64,000 nucleotides of DNA from Bacillota bacterium (GCA_023442465.1 JAEZZQ010000047.1:62001-126000), one strand, 5' to 3'; numbered from the stretch's first letter, positions 35,417 through 44,379 are shown. Notes: generated by a model not told the origin, from the letters alone. A program made the numbers and translations.

Positions 35417-36955
35417 ATGGAAAACAGCCGTAAGGAAAATAAAATCGTATTGACGATGCGCCATATTAATAAGAATTTCCCCGGAGTCGTTGCTTTGGAA
35501 AACGTGGACTTTACTTTAAGGGCAGGAGAAATCCACGCCTTAATGGGAGAAAACGGTGCGGGAAAATCCACATTAATCAAGGTGCTCACCGGAGTAGAGG
35601 AATTCGAATCGGGAGAAATAAAAATAGATGAAAGCTCCCATCCGATTATCAATAAATCGCCGCAGGAGGCACAGGCAAACGGTATCAGTACTGTATATCA
35701 GGAGGTCAATCTTTGTCCGAATCTTTCCGTGGCAGAGAATTTGTTTATCGGCAGGGAACCGAAGAAATTCGGGGCAATTGACTGGAAAACCATGAACAAA
35801 AAGTCTAATGAAGTTTTAGGCAGTCTGGATATAAATATAGATGTAACGAAGACGCTGGACAATTATTCCATAGCCTTGCAGCAGATGATAGCTATTGCCA
35901 GGGCGGTGGATATGTCCGCAAAGGTTCTTATTTTGGATGAACCTACCTCCTCTCTGGATGACGGAGAAGTGGAGAAGCTTTTTGCCTTGATGAGAAAGTT
36001 AAAGGCGCAAGGAGTAGGAATTATATTCGTTACCCACTTTTTGGAGCAGGTATACGAAGTGTGCGACCGCATAACGGTGCTTAGAAACGGAGCTCTGGTA
36101 GGAGAATTCGAAGTGGAGAAGCTGCCGAGAGTCCGTCTCGTTGCGGAGATGATGGGTAAGGATTTCGACGATCTCGCAGCCATCAAAAAGAGCGGAGAGG
36201 GAACGGGCAAGGTTGGCGAAGAAGTGGTGATCGATGCGAAAAAACTGTATCATACAGGAACGATTAAGCCCTTTGACATTCAGATACACAGGGGTGAGGT
36301 AATCGGGCTTACGGGTCTTTTGGGTTCAGGACGCAGCGAGCTGGCACGGGCGATCTACGGTGCAGATAAGGCCGACGGCGGAGACCTTTTTGTAAAAGGA
36401 CAGAAGCTGTTGGTAGGCGCACCCATCGATGCGATGCAGGCAGGAATGGCTTATCTGCCGGAGAACAGAAAGGAAGAGGGTATTATTGCGGACCTTTCTG
36501 TAAGAGAGAACATCATTATCGCGCTGCAGGCGAAAAAGGGTATATTTAAGCTGCTCAGCAAGAAAGAGCAGGAAGAATTTACCGATAAGTACATAGACCT
36601 TTTACAGATTAAGACGGCGAATAGAGAGGTTCCGATCAAACAGCTTTCAGGAGGCAATCAGCAGAAGGTGATCCTGGGAAGATGGCTGCTTACCAACCCT
36701 GATTTCATCATTTTGGATGAGCCTACCAGAGGTATCGATATCGGTACGAAGACAGAGATTCAGAAGCTTGTACTTAAGCTGGCGGGAGAAGGTATGGCGG
36801 TTATGTTCATTTCCTCCGAAATCGAAGAGATGCTTCGTACTTGTTCAAGAATGGCAGTTCTAAGAGACGGCTGGAAAGTAGGAGAGCTCGGAGACAGCGA
36901 GCTTTCTCAGGAAGGCGTCATGAAAGCGATAGCGGGAGGTGGAAGTGATGAATAA
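35417..36955 (+). CDS. ytfR: Sugar ABC transporter ATPase with two ABC domains, YtfR/RbsA-like
   Basis: The 512-residue protein is a fused double ABC ATPase of the CUT2 class. The first domain has Walker A GENGAGKST; its Walker B is VLILDEPTSSLDD. The second has a degenerate Walker A (LLGSGRSE), the signature LSGGNQQK and Walker B FIILDEPTRGID, as usual for RbsA-type proteins. It powers import through the two permeases encoded next. GGAAGGAATG at about 35399 is a possible ribosome binding site. The stop overlaps the start of the first permease by 8 bases, showing translational coupling. Confidence 0.93.
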   Translation: MENSRKENKIVLTMRHINKNFPGVVALENVDFTLRAGEIHALMGENGAGKSTLIKVLTGVEEFESGEIKIDESSHPIINKSPQEAQANGISTVYQEVNLCPNLSVAENLFIGREPKKFGAIDWKTMNKKSNEVLGSLDINIDVTKTLDNYSIALQQMIAIARAVDMSAKVLILDEPTSSLDDGEVEKLFALMRKLKAQGVGIIFVTHFLEQVYEVCDRITVLRNGALVGEFEVEKLPRVRLVAEMMGKDFDDLAAIKKSGEGTGKVGEEVVIDAKKLYHTGTIKPFDIQIHRGEVIGLTGLLGSGRSELARAIYGADKADGGDLFVKGQKLLVGAPIDAMQAGMAYLPENRKEEGIIADLSVRENIIIALQAKKGIFKLLSKKEQEEFTDKYIDLLQIKTANREVPIKQLSGGNQQKVILGRWLLTNPDFIILDEPTRGIDIGTKTEIQKLVLKLAGEGMAVMFISSEIEEMLRTCSRMAVLRDGWKVGELGDSELSQEGVMKAIAGGGSDE

Positions 36956-38009
36956 TGCGAAAAATACATTGAAGAGGCTGACGGGATATAAACTTTTCCT
37001 GCCGTTTCTATGCTTGGCGCTGGTGCTTCTTATTAACGTCATCAAGACGCCCACCTTTTTTGCAATAACGATTAATAATGGAGTATTTTACGGATATATC
37101 ATCGACGTTATAAACCGCGCCAGTGAGCTGGTAATCCTCGCAGTAGGCATGACATTGGTAGTCGCGGCTTCCGGAGGTACGGATATTTCAGTAGGCGCGG
37201 TCAGCGCCCTGGCAGGGGCCCTCTGCTGCTTCGTTCTTTCGGGCGGTCAGCAGACGGTAAATGAATACCATGCTCCCTATATACTGGGAGTGCTGGCAGC
37301 GATGGTGATAGGTATCATATGCGGTGCATGGAACGGATTTTTAGTGGCTAAGATGAAGATTCAGCCCATGGTTGCCACTCTGATTTTATTTACAGCCGGC
37401 CGCGGTATCGCGCAGCTTATTACGGAAGGACAGATGATTTACGTGCGCGTGGATCATTTCAAGAAGCTCGGAGGCTTCATAGACGGAGTTCCCCTTCCCA
37501 CACCGGTATTTGCCGCGATTCTCGTAGTAATACTGACGATGCTCTTATTGAAGAAAACGGCACTGGGACTTTATATTGAGACGGTAGGTATCAATGCCAA
37601 GGCAGCAAGGCTGGTGGGACTTAATTCCACGATGATACAGTTCTTGACTTATGCTTACTGCGGTTTGTGTGCCGGTATTGCGGGACTCATCATCACCTCC
37701 AGAGTATATTCTATCGATGCGAATAACGCGGGACTGAATATGGAACTGGATGCGATCCTGGCGGTGGCACTGGGAGGAAACAGTCTCGGAGGCGGTAAAT
37801 TTTCCCTGGCAGGAAGCGTAATTGGAGCTTACACGATTCAGGCGCTTACCACCACGTTGTACGCTATGGGCGTATCGGCGGACCAGATTCCGGTATACAA
37901 AGCTATCGTAGTTGTGATTATCGTATCTTTGCAGTCTCCCGAGCTTTCGAAGCTTTGGAAGAACGCAAAGAAGAAAATCGGCGGCGGCGCTAGAAAGAAG
38001 GTGGCATAA
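36948..38009 (+). CDS. ytfT: Sugar ABC transporter permease, YtfT-like
   Basis: The 353-residue CUT2-class permease (BPD_transp_2 family) has about ten hydrophobic helices. The GMTLVVAASGGTDISVGAV block and the GGNSLGGGKFSLAGSVIGA block near residue 280 mark the family. I use the ATG at 36948, with GGGAGG eight to nine bases upstream; an in-frame GTG at 36939 falls on that site. It overlaps the ATPase gene by 8 bases and shares one base with the next permease start. The basic C-terminus KKKIGGGARKK is cytoplasmic. Confidence 0.92.
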   Translation: MNNAKNTLKRLTGYKLFLPFLCLALVLLINVIKTPTFFAITINNGVFYGYIIDVINRASELVILAVGMTLVVAASGGTDISVGAVSALAGALCCFVLSGGQQTVNEYHAPYILGVLAAMVIGIICGAWNGFLVAKMKIQPMVATLILFTAGRGIAQLITEGQMIYVRVDHFKKLGGFIDGVPLPTPVFAAILVVILTMLLLKKTALGLYIETVGINAKAARLVGLNSTMIQFLTYAYCGLCAGIAGLIITSRVYSIDANNAGLNMELDAILAVALGGNSLGGGKFSLAGSVIGAYTIQALTTTLYAMGVSADQIPVYKAIVVVIIVSLQSPELSKLWKNAKKKIGGGARKKVA

Positions 38010-39022
38010 TGAAGAAATTCAAACTGGAAGGCAATCAATTCCTGCTTCTCATTACGATTTTGCTGTTTTTTATCATGTATGCCATCGGATTGATTGTATT
38101 TAGAGATAATAATTTCGGAAGACTTCAGGTATTTTTGAACCTGTTCATTTCCAACGCAGGCCTGATCGTCATCGCGGTATCCATGACGATGGTGCTCATT
38201 ACCGGCGGTATCGATATTTCAGTAGGCTCCGTAGTGGCCATGACTTGTATGCTCCTGGCATGGATGATGGAAAAGCAGGGTATCGGAGCAGTACCTGCCG
38301 TTATCATCGTGCTTTTGATAGGAATCGTATTCGGTCTGGTTCAGGGCTTCCTCATCGCCTATTTGAAAATTCAGCCATTTATCGTTACTTTGGCGGGCAT
38401 GTTCTTTGCAAGAGGTATGACGGCCATTATTAGTACGGAGATGATAAGCATCAAAAACGAACTGTTCCTAAGCTGGGCACAGGAGAAAATATATTTTCCC
38501 TTCGGCGGATATGTGAATAAGAAGGGTGTTACCATAAATCCGTATATTTATCCGAGCGTTGTACTGGCACTGTTAGTACTGGTCATTGTATTTATCATGT
38601 TAAAATATACGAAGTTCGGACGCTCCATCTATGCAGTAGGCGGAAACGAGCAATCCGCCCTTTTAATGGGACTTAACGTAAGAAGAACAAAGCTGAAGGT
38701 GTATATTATCGATGGCTTCCTGGCGGCCTTCGGCGGATTCTTATTCTGTCTGAATACCTGCTCCGGCTTCGTAGAGCAGGCCAAGGGTTTTGAAATGGAA
38801 GCGATTGCCGGCGCCGTAATCGGCGGAACGCTTCTTACCGGCGGCGTGGGTAATGTCATCGGCAGCTTGTTCGGCGTATTGATCAAAGGAACGATAGAAA
38901 CGTTCATTACCTTCCAGGGGACCTTGTCCTCTTGGTGGACCAAAATCACGATAGCAGCATTGCTAGCCTTTTTCATCATACTCCAGAGCCTATTTGCCAA
39001 GGCGAAGGAGAAACGTAAGTAG
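38009..39022 (+). CDS. yjfF: Sugar ABC transporter permease, YjfF-like
   Basis: The 337-residue second permease pairs with the YtfT-like one; having two different CUT2 permeases is the hallmark of the YtfQRT-YjfF system. The VSMTMVLITGGIDISVGSV and GGTLLTGGVGNVIGSLFG blocks are clear, with about nine membrane helices. It starts at an ATG sharing its A with the previous TAA. Two perfect stem-loops follow its stop, the second a terminator, which ends the transport operon. Confidence 0.92.
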   Translation: MKKFKLEGNQFLLLITILLFFIMYAIGLIVFRDNNFGRLQVFLNLFISNAGLIVIAVSMTMVLITGGIDISVGSVVAMTCMLLAWMMEKQGIGAVPAVIIVLLIGIVFGLVQGFLIAYLKIQPFIVTLAGMFFARGMTAIISTEMISIKNELFLSWAQEKIYFPFGGYVNKKGVTINPYIYPSVVLALLVLVIVFIMLKYTKFGRSIYAVGGNEQSALLMGLNVRRTKLKVYIIDGFLAAFGGFLFCLNTCSGFVEQAKGFEMEAIAGAVIGGTLLTGGVGNVIGSLFGVLIKGTIETFITFQGTLSSWWTKITIAALLAFFIILQSLFAKAKEKRK

Positions 39023-39078
39023 TTCCGGTATACCGGAACTGCGCAAGGGGAATCCTAAGGATTCCCCTTGTTATTTAA
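39021..39078 (+). terminator. Double hairpin ending the sugar transport operon
   Basis: A perfect 20-base palindrome AGTTCCGGTATACCGGAACT (39021-39040) overlaps the stop codon's last bases, and a second stem with 13-base arms follows at 39044-39070, ending in TTATTT. Confidence 0.75.
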
Positions 39079-39085
39079 TGTAATA

Positions 39086-39097
39086 GAAAAGCGCTCC
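39086..39097 (+). promoter_or_regulatory. Cre-like operator core (copy 3) before the transketolase operon
   Basis: GAAAAGCGCTCC matches the cores at 27481 and 35299. It sits 169 bases before the transketolase start, in a leader without ORFs, and could allow carbon-source control. Confidence 0.35.
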
Positions 39098-39265
39098 CAT
39101 TGCATTAAATGGAATTTTTACTGCCATTTAAGGTAAAACTGCTGAAAGAAGTCTGTGAATTGGCAGAATTTATTTCATGTTACGATATAGACGGGAAATT
39201 TAATATGTGGTAGAGTAGTTTAGTAAAGTGTTTTAGTAAATGCGGTTTATTTTTGGAGGAAAAAG

Positions 39266-40102
39266 ATGGAGAATTTAGAATTACAAAAAAAAGCCAATGA
39301 AGTGCGAAAAGGAATCGTTACAGCGGTTCATAGTGCAAAAGCCGGACATCCGGGCGGCTCATTGTCGGCGGCAGATGTATTTACCTATCTGTACTACGAA
39401 GAAATGAACGTAGACCCGCAGAACCCTAAGATGGAAAATAGAGACAGATTCGTATTGTCCAAGGGACATACTGCGCCGGGATTATATTCCACATTAGCCC
39501 ACAAGGGTTATTTCCCCGTGGAGGATTTGAAGACACTGCGCATGCTTGGTTCTTATTTGCAAGGACATCCGGATATGAAGCATATTCCGGGAGTAGATAT
39601 GTCCAGCGGTTCTTTGGGACAAGGAATATCTGCAGCGGTAGGAATGGCACTTGGAGCTAAATTGGACGGAAAAGATTTCCGCGTATATACACTTCTGGGA
39701 GACGGAGAGCTTCAGGAGGGACAGGTATGGGAAGCAGCTATGCTCGCCGGGCATAGAAAGCTGGATAATCTGGTAGCGATCATAGATAATAACGGTTTAC
39801 AGATTGACGGTAAGGTAGACGATGTATGTTCTCCTTATCCGATAGATAAAAAATTCGAGGCATTTAACTTTCACGTAATCAATGCCGATGCACATGACTT
39901 CGACGATCTCAGAAGGGCGTTCAAAGAGGCTCGTGAAACGAAAGGAATGCCTACGGCAATCGTTGTACACAGCGTAAAGGGCAAAGGCGTTTCCTTTATG
40001 GAAAATAAGGCGGCATGGCATGGCACAGCGCCTAACGACGAGCAGTTCGCGGTAGCGATGGCAGACTTGGAAAGGATTGGTGAAGAATTATGTCAGAAGT
40101 AA
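39266..40102 (+). CDS. Transketolase, N-terminal subunit
   Basis: The 278-residue protein is the first half of a split transketolase. It carries the thiamine-diphosphate-binding motif GDGELQEGQVWEAAMLAGHRKLDNLVAIIDNN (about 143-175) and the early SAKAGHPGGSLSAADVFTYL block. Together with the next gene it transfers two-carbon units between sugar phosphates in the pentose phosphate pathway. Split transketolases of this form are common in Clostridia. GGAGG at about 39255 precedes the ATG. The stop overlaps the next start by 13 bases. Confidence 0.93.
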   Translation: MENLELQKKANEVRKGIVTAVHSAKAGHPGGSLSAADVFTYLYYEEMNVDPQNPKMENRDRFVLSKGHTAPGLYSTLAHKGYFPVEDLKTLRMLGSYLQGHPDMKHIPGVDMSSGSLGQGISAAVGMALGAKLDGKDFRVYTLLGDGELQEGQVWEAAMLAGHRKLDNLVAIIDNNGLQIDGKVDDVCSPYPIDKKFEAFNFHVINADAHDFDDLRRAFKEARETKGMPTAIVVHSVKGKGVSFMENKAAWHGTAPNDEQFAVAMADLERIGEELCQK

Positions 40103-41034
40103 AGAAGATTGCAACGAGAGAAAGCTATGGCAATGCGCTTGCGGAGCTTGGAGCGCAGTTTCCTGATCTGGTGGTTCTGGATGCCGATTTGGCGGCTGCT
40201 ACAAAGACCAGCGTTTTTCAGAAAGCTTTCCCCGAAAGACATATAGACTGCGGAATCGCAGAATGTAACATGGTAGGCATCGGAGCAGGACTTTCTACAG
40301 TAGGAAAGATTCCTTTTGTGAGCACCTTCGCAATGTTTGCGGCAGGGCGTGCTTTCGAGCAGGTGCGCAACTCCCTGGGTTATCCCCATTTGAACGTAAA
40401 AATCGGAGCGACTCATGCGGGCGTTACCGTAGGCGAGGACGGAGCTTCCCACCAGTGCAACGAGGACATCGCGCTGATGAGAACGATTCCGGGCATGATA
40501 GTTATGAACCCTGCGGACGACGTAGAAGCGAAGGCGGCGGTAAGAGCTGCGATCGAGCACGACGGACCGGTATATCTGCGTTTCGGAAGAGCAGCCTGCC
40601 CGGTTATCAACGACAGACCGGATTATAAATTTGAGATAGGAAAAGGAACTTTGCTCAGAGAGGGTACGGACGTAACCATCGTAGCTACGGGAATCTGCGT
40701 AAGCAGCGCTCTGGAAGCCGCTGAGAAGCTTGCGGAAGAAGGTGTCAGTGCAGAGGTAATCAATATCTGCACGATCAAGCCTTTGGACGAGGAACTTATT
40801 ATAGCTTCTGCGAAGAAGACGGGTAAGGTAGTTACCGCTGAGGAGCATTCCGTAATCGGAGGACTTGGAAGCGCAGTATGCGACGCATTATCCGCAGCAG
40901 CTCCCACACCGGTCAAAAAGGTTGGTATGCAGGACGTATTCGGCGAATCCGGCCCGGCTATGGCACTGTTAGAAAAATACGGTTTAGATGGCACAGGCGT
41001 ATATAAATCGGTAAAAGAGTTCATCGGAAAGTGA
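40090..41034 (+). CDS. Transketolase, C-terminal subunit
   Basis: The 314-residue second half has the pyrimidine-binding domain (DLVVLDADLAAATKT, FIDCGIAECNMVG-type block, GATHAGVTVGEDGASHQCNEDIALMR) and the C-terminal transketolase domain (VTIVATGICVSSALEAAEKL). It forms the active enzyme with the N-terminal subunit. Its start lies inside the end of that gene, with GGAAAGGATTGG just upstream. It precedes the ribulose-phosphate 3-epimerase gene by 8 bases. Confidence 0.93.
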   Translation: MSEVKKIATRESYGNALAELGAQFPDLVVLDADLAAATKTSVFQKAFPERHIDCGIAECNMVGIGAGLSTVGKIPFVSTFAMFAAGRAFEQVRNSLGYPHLNVKIGATHAGVTVGEDGASHQCNEDIALMRTIPGMIVMNPADDVEAKAAVRAAIEHDGPVYLRFGRAACPVINDRPDYKFEIGKGTLLREGTDVTIVATGICVSSALEAAEKLAEEGVSAEVINICTIKPLDEELIIASAKKTGKVVTAEEHSVIGGLGSAVCDALSAAAPTPVKKVGMQDVFGESGPAMALLEKYGLDGTGVYKSVKEFIGK

Positions 41035-41042
41035 GAGAGAAA

Positions 41043-41705
41043 ATGCTGATATTATCACCGTCTATTCTGGCAGCAGATTTTTCTGTATTAGGAAAGCAGA
41101 TAAAGGTAGTGCAGGAGGCAGGAGCACAGTACCTTCACGTGGATGTTATGGACGGAAGCTTTGTGCCTTCCATATCCTTCGGCATGCCGGTCATCAGCTC
41201 CATAAGGGGAACGTCGGACATTATTTTCGATGTACACCTGATGATTGCATCACCTGAGCGCTATATAGAGGAATTTGCGAAATGCGGAGCGGATATTATC
41301 ACCTTTCATCTGGAAGCGGTGCGGGATCCCGGAGTCGTAATCGACAAGATACACGCCCTCGGAAAGAAGGCGGGTATATCTATAAAGCCTGCAACTCCTA
41401 TAGAAGCAGTTCTTCCATACTTGGATGAGTTGGATATGCTGCTGGTAATGACTGTGGAACCGGGCTTCGGCGGACAAGCCTACATTCCTGAATCCACAGA
41501 GCGCATCAGGCAGGCTCGTAAGTTCGTGGAGGAAAGAGGCCTTAGTACGGATATTCAAGTGGACGGAGGCATCACTGCAGACAACGTACACGTCGTACTG
41601 GAGGCAGGAGCAAACGTGATTGTCGCGGGTTCGGCGATTTTCAGGGGTGATATAGGGCAGAATGTGAAGGATATGCTGAAATCATTTGAGGCATTTCAAA
41701 AATAG
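41043..41705 (+). CDS. rpe: Ribulose-phosphate 3-epimerase
   Basis: The 220-residue TIM-barrel enzyme interconverts D-ribulose 5-phosphate and D-xylulose 5-phosphate. Family blocks are complete: LSPSILAADFSVLG, HVDVMDGSFVPSISFG, DVHLMIASPERYI, MTVEPGFGGQAYI and IQVDGGITADNV. I start at the ATG at 41043, after GAGAGAG; an upstream in-frame GTG at 41031 overlaps the transketolase stop. With split transketolase and AraD it channels arabinose carbon into the non-oxidative pentose phosphate pathway. Confidence 0.94.
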   Translation: MLILSPSILAADFSVLGKQIKVVQEAGAQYLHVDVMDGSFVPSISFGMPVISSIRGTSDIIFDVHLMIASPERYIEEFAKCGADIITFHLEAVRDPGVVIDKIHALGKKAGISIKPATPIEAVLPYLDELDMLLVMTVEPGFGGQAYIPESTERIRQARKFVEERGLSTDIQVDGGITADNVHVVLEAGANVIVAGSAIFRGDIGQNVKDMLKSFEAFQK

Positions 41706-41757
41706 ATATATTAAGATGATTCGTTAAATGAATCAGGTAAATTGAGTGAGACATTAG

Positions 41758-41807
41758 AAATCTCCGCCTTTCTGTTTTGAGTTTTGGGAAAGGCGGAGAT
41801 TTTTTGT
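41758..41807 (+). terminator. Terminator of the transketolase-rpe operon
   Basis: AAATCTCCGCCTTTC (41758-41772) and its perfect complement GAAAGGCGGAGATTT (41788-41802), followed by a T-run. Confidence 0.88.
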
Positions 41808-41924
41808 GAATAGGTATCGCCGGATTTACAAACTATGTGGAAATGTAGCAAAAAACGTGATATAATTTTCTCGTTAATTTGAAAACTGATATAAGATGAA
41901 TTTATAATACATGGGGATTTTAAG

Positions 41925-42380
41925 ATGCACTTGGGCTGCGTTTATTTGATAGTCAATGACTTTGAAAAATCGATCGATTTTTATGAAAAACTGCTGCAAT
42001 TTCCTGTCACAAGACGTAATATGGATAGATTTGCGATGTTTTCTTTTGAAGGAAATTGTATTTCGTTGATGAATGGCCATTTTGATAAGGGTAATCCTGA
42101 TAAAGTAGTACATAAGGGAGAATATTCCGATATGTTTGATGATTTGGAGTCTATAGCTCTGGCACCAAACACCCATAAATTTGTATTTAATTTTTGGACT
42201 GAGGATTTGCAGAAGGAATATGAGCGGATAGAATTTTTAAACATTACAGGGAATTTAACAAAGATCAAATATGTGTGCAATGTATCCCCTTATTATTTTT
42301 TCCAATTCACCGATCCGGACGGTAATATTATTGAGGTTACAGGTGAATATACGCCGAAAGCGGATGAGTTCGATGAATGA
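41925..42380 (+). CDS. VOC (glyoxalase/dioxygenase-fold) protein
   Basis: This 151-residue protein has the paired beta-alpha-beta-beta-beta modules of the vicinal-oxygen-chelate superfamily: YLIVNDFEKSIDFYEKLLQFPV at the start and YYFFQFTDPDGNIIEVTGEY at the end, with the terminal metal-site Glu of the second module. Members include glyoxalases, dioxygenases and antibiotic-binding proteins; the substrate here is unknown. Start ATG 41925 has GGGG about ten bases upstream. It precedes the efflux-pump locus but has its own spacing of 93 bases to the leader peptide. Confidence 0.8.
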   Translation: MHLGCVYLIVNDFEKSIDFYEKLLQFPVTRRNMDRFAMFSFEGNCISLMNGHFDKGNPDKVVHKGEYSDMFDDLESIALAPNTHKFVFNFWTEDLQKEYERIEFLNITGNLTKIKYVCNVSPYYFFQFTDPDGNIIEVTGEYTPKADEFDE

Positions 42381-42473
42381 TATTTTCACGTCACTAAAAA
42401 CGGAATATGAAGTAATGTAAATAACGCCAAGTTAAAGTTATATGATTTTTATAAATTTAGAGGAGGATAAGAA

Positions 42474-42515
42474 ATGATTCTTTGTATTGTTTCAGCTCCA
42501 TGCAAGGTCTATTAG
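42474..42515 (+). CDS. Leader peptide of the MFS efflux pump
   Basis: A 13-codon ORF (MILCIVSAPCKVY) has a perfect AGGAGG (42461-42466) seven bases upstream, stronger than that of the pump gene itself. Its last codons lie in the left arm of two competing stem-loops. This layout is typical of antibiotic-inducible attenuators (for example leaders of erm, msr and mef-type genes), where a drug-stalled ribosome changes mRNA folding. The peptide sequence matches no leader I can recall. Confidence 0.65.
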   Translation: MILCIVSAPCKVY

Positions 42516-42598
42516 GACTGACTCGCATGGAGACAAAATAAGTCCCATAGACTTTGCATCCGGAACTAATAACTTAAATTAAAAGGAGCAAAGTCAAA
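42496..42598 (+). promoter_or_regulatory. Attenuator-type leader with mutually exclusive stem-loops
   Basis: Three pairings compete. CTCCATGC (42496-42503) pairs with GCATGGAG (42525-42532). The leader-peptide tail and adjacent bases 42500-42519 pair with 42541-42559 almost completely (19 pairs with one bulge). GACTTTGC (42550-42557) pairs with GCAAAGTC (42588-42595), which covers the pump's AAGGAG site (42583-42588). Ribosome position on the leader peptide would decide whether that site is free. Confidence 0.6.
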
Positions 42599-43891
42599 AT
42601 GAATTCATTAAAAATATTTATAAAAGATTTACGTGATTTTCTTATTTTATGGCTGTCACAGTCGTTTTCGTCATTGGGAAGTGCAATGACAAATTTCGCG
42701 CTGGTCATATGGTCATATCAGCAATATGGTTCTGCTTTGCAGACGGCATTGCTTGCCATCTGTTCCTATGCACCTTATGTATTAATGAGCATTTTTGCAG
42801 GTGCATTGAGCGATAGATGGAACAAAAAGCTTACCATGCTTCTATGCGACAGTTTCGCGGCAGGATGTACCGTTATTGTTTTAATTTTGTTACAGTCGAA
42901 TCAATTGGAATTATGGCATCTGTACTGCTTAAATGCACTTAACGGACTAATGAATACGGTTCAGCAGCCATCTGCGGATGTTACGACAAGCTTGCTGACG
43001 CCAAAGAAATATTATCAGAAGGTAAGCGGAATGCGGTCATTTTCCAATTCGCTTGTGAGTATAATAACACCTGTCTTGGCAACTGCACTGCTTTCCTTGT
43101 TCAGTGTTCAGACAGTTATTGCGTTTGACCTATTTAGCTTTGGTGTAGCATTTATCTCTCTTTTGTTTTTTATAAGAATACCCGAGCTGAAAAGAGAAGA
43201 CTCGGTAAAGGAACCAATCTTAAAGGCTGCAAAGGCAGGGCTTGTTTATTTAAGACAAAATCGTGGGATTTTGGATTTGATCTTATTCCTGGCAGCCATC
43301 AATCTTATTGCCTCTGTATATAATGCAGCGTTTCCTGCCATGGTTTTATCGAGGCAGGGAGGCGGCGAAGTGGCTTTAGGAATTGTGAATGCCGCAGTAG
43401 GGATTGCAACACTGGCAGGCAGTGTCATCGTATCGTTATTGCCGGCGCCTGGAAGTAGAGTGAGAGTAATTTTCAATGCTCTTTTCATCTCTATGAGTAC
43501 GGAAAATTTCTTTTTGGCATTCGGACAGTCTGTCCCCCTGTGGTGTATAGGCGCAGTGTTAGGCTGGATTACAATACCTGTTATGGGAGCGAATATGGAC
43601 GTACTTTTCAGAAGTCGCATACCTATAGAAATGCAGGGCCGGGTTTACTCCGCAAGAAATACACTGCAATTTTTTACGATTCCGATAGGATATTTTCTCG
43701 GTGGAATTTTAGTTGATAAGGTATTTGAGCCTTTTATGGAGACACAAGGCACCGACAGTTTTTTAACGGTATTGTTCGGAAGCGGTAAGGGCTCGGGTGC
43801 GGCGCTGTTGTTTTTGATTCTTGCTTTTACGGGAATTTTTGTCTGTTTATTTTTCCGAAAGAATAAGCATATTTGGCAACTGGAAGAGTAA
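42599..43891 (+). CDS. MFS efflux transporter, macrolide-efflux (Mef) type
   Basis: The 430-residue protein has twelve predicted helices and resembles the MefA-like branch of the major facilitator superfamily: a FLILWLSQSFSSLGSAMTNFAL opening helix and the loop motif LSDRWNKK between helices 2 and 3. Such pumps export macrolides or related drugs using proton flow. The substrate here is inferred from the drug-type leader peptide and attenuator upstream. AAGGAG at 42583 lies ten bases before the ATG and can be hidden in a stem. A terminator follows. Confidence 0.85.
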   Translation: MNSLKIFIKDLRDFLILWLSQSFSSLGSAMTNFALVIWSYQQYGSALQTALLAICSYAPYVLMSIFAGALSDRWNKKLTMLLCDSFAAGCTVIVLILLQSNQLELWHLYCLNALNGLMNTVQQPSADVTTSLLTPKKYYQKVSGMRSFSNSLVSIITPVLATALLSLFSVQTVIAFDLFSFGVAFISLLFFIRIPELKREDSVKEPILKAAKAGLVYLRQNRGILDLILFLAAINLIASVYNAAFPAMVLSRQGGGEVALGIVNAAVGIATLAGSVIVSLLPAPGSRVRVIFNALFISMSTENFFLAFGQSVPLWCIGAVLGWITIPVMGANMDVLFRSRIPIEMQGRVYSARNTLQFFTIPIGYFLGGILVDKVFEPFMETQGTDSFLTVLFGSGKGSGAALLFLILAFTGIFVCLFFRKNKHIWQLEE

Positions 43892-43903
43892 TATAGTATT
43901 TAT

Positions 43904-43946
43904 GCGGGTTTGTGATGCACTTTGCATTGCAGCCCGCTTATTATTT
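43904..43946 (+). terminator. Terminator of the efflux-pump gene
   Basis: GCGGGTTTGTGATGCA pairs with TGCATTGCAGCCCGC (43904-43937), followed by TTATTATTTTA. Confidence 0.75.
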
Positions 43947-44127
43947 TACTGAACCGAATGTTCGATTTTGCGATATACGGCGTTATAATTTTTACAAACG
44001 CAGCACGATTAAGCCGGTAAAATCACACATTGTCTCCTGCAAATCGGTGCATTAGACTCGGTGTGAGCAACTTTTGGCACATACTGTGGAAAGTATTAGA
44101 CAATACTGCATAAAATATATGAGAAAT

Positions 44128-44260
44128 GTTACTGTTCACTCCGCTCTCAGTAACGCATGATTTCTGCATGTAAATTCGCTCTGCGAAGCAGAAATCATCT
44201 CTTGTATCACGTTCTTACGTAGCTTAACAGCAAGTGTTAAGCTACTGTGTGAACAGTAAC
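44128..44260 (+). repeat. MITE-like element, copy A (133 bp)
   Basis: Terminal inverted repeats GTTACTGTTCAC (44128-44139) and GTGAACAGTAAC (44249-44260) are perfect. Each end carries a GTTACTG...CAGTAAC hairpin or the internal palindrome AGCTTAACA...TGTTAAGCT. It has no ORF. An inverted copy lies at 54320-54469 and an end fragment at 7397. It fills the gap between the pump and map genes; the rest of 43946-44379 is AT-rich with no gene seen. Confidence 0.75.
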
Positions 44261-44379
44261 TGAGAATTTATTTCATGAAATATATGAAAAATACTGTATG
44301 TAATTTATAAAAAGTGTTTTATAATATTTTAAGACACTTATAATGAGTTCAAATATTTTGGGAAAAAGAAGGAAAAGCT

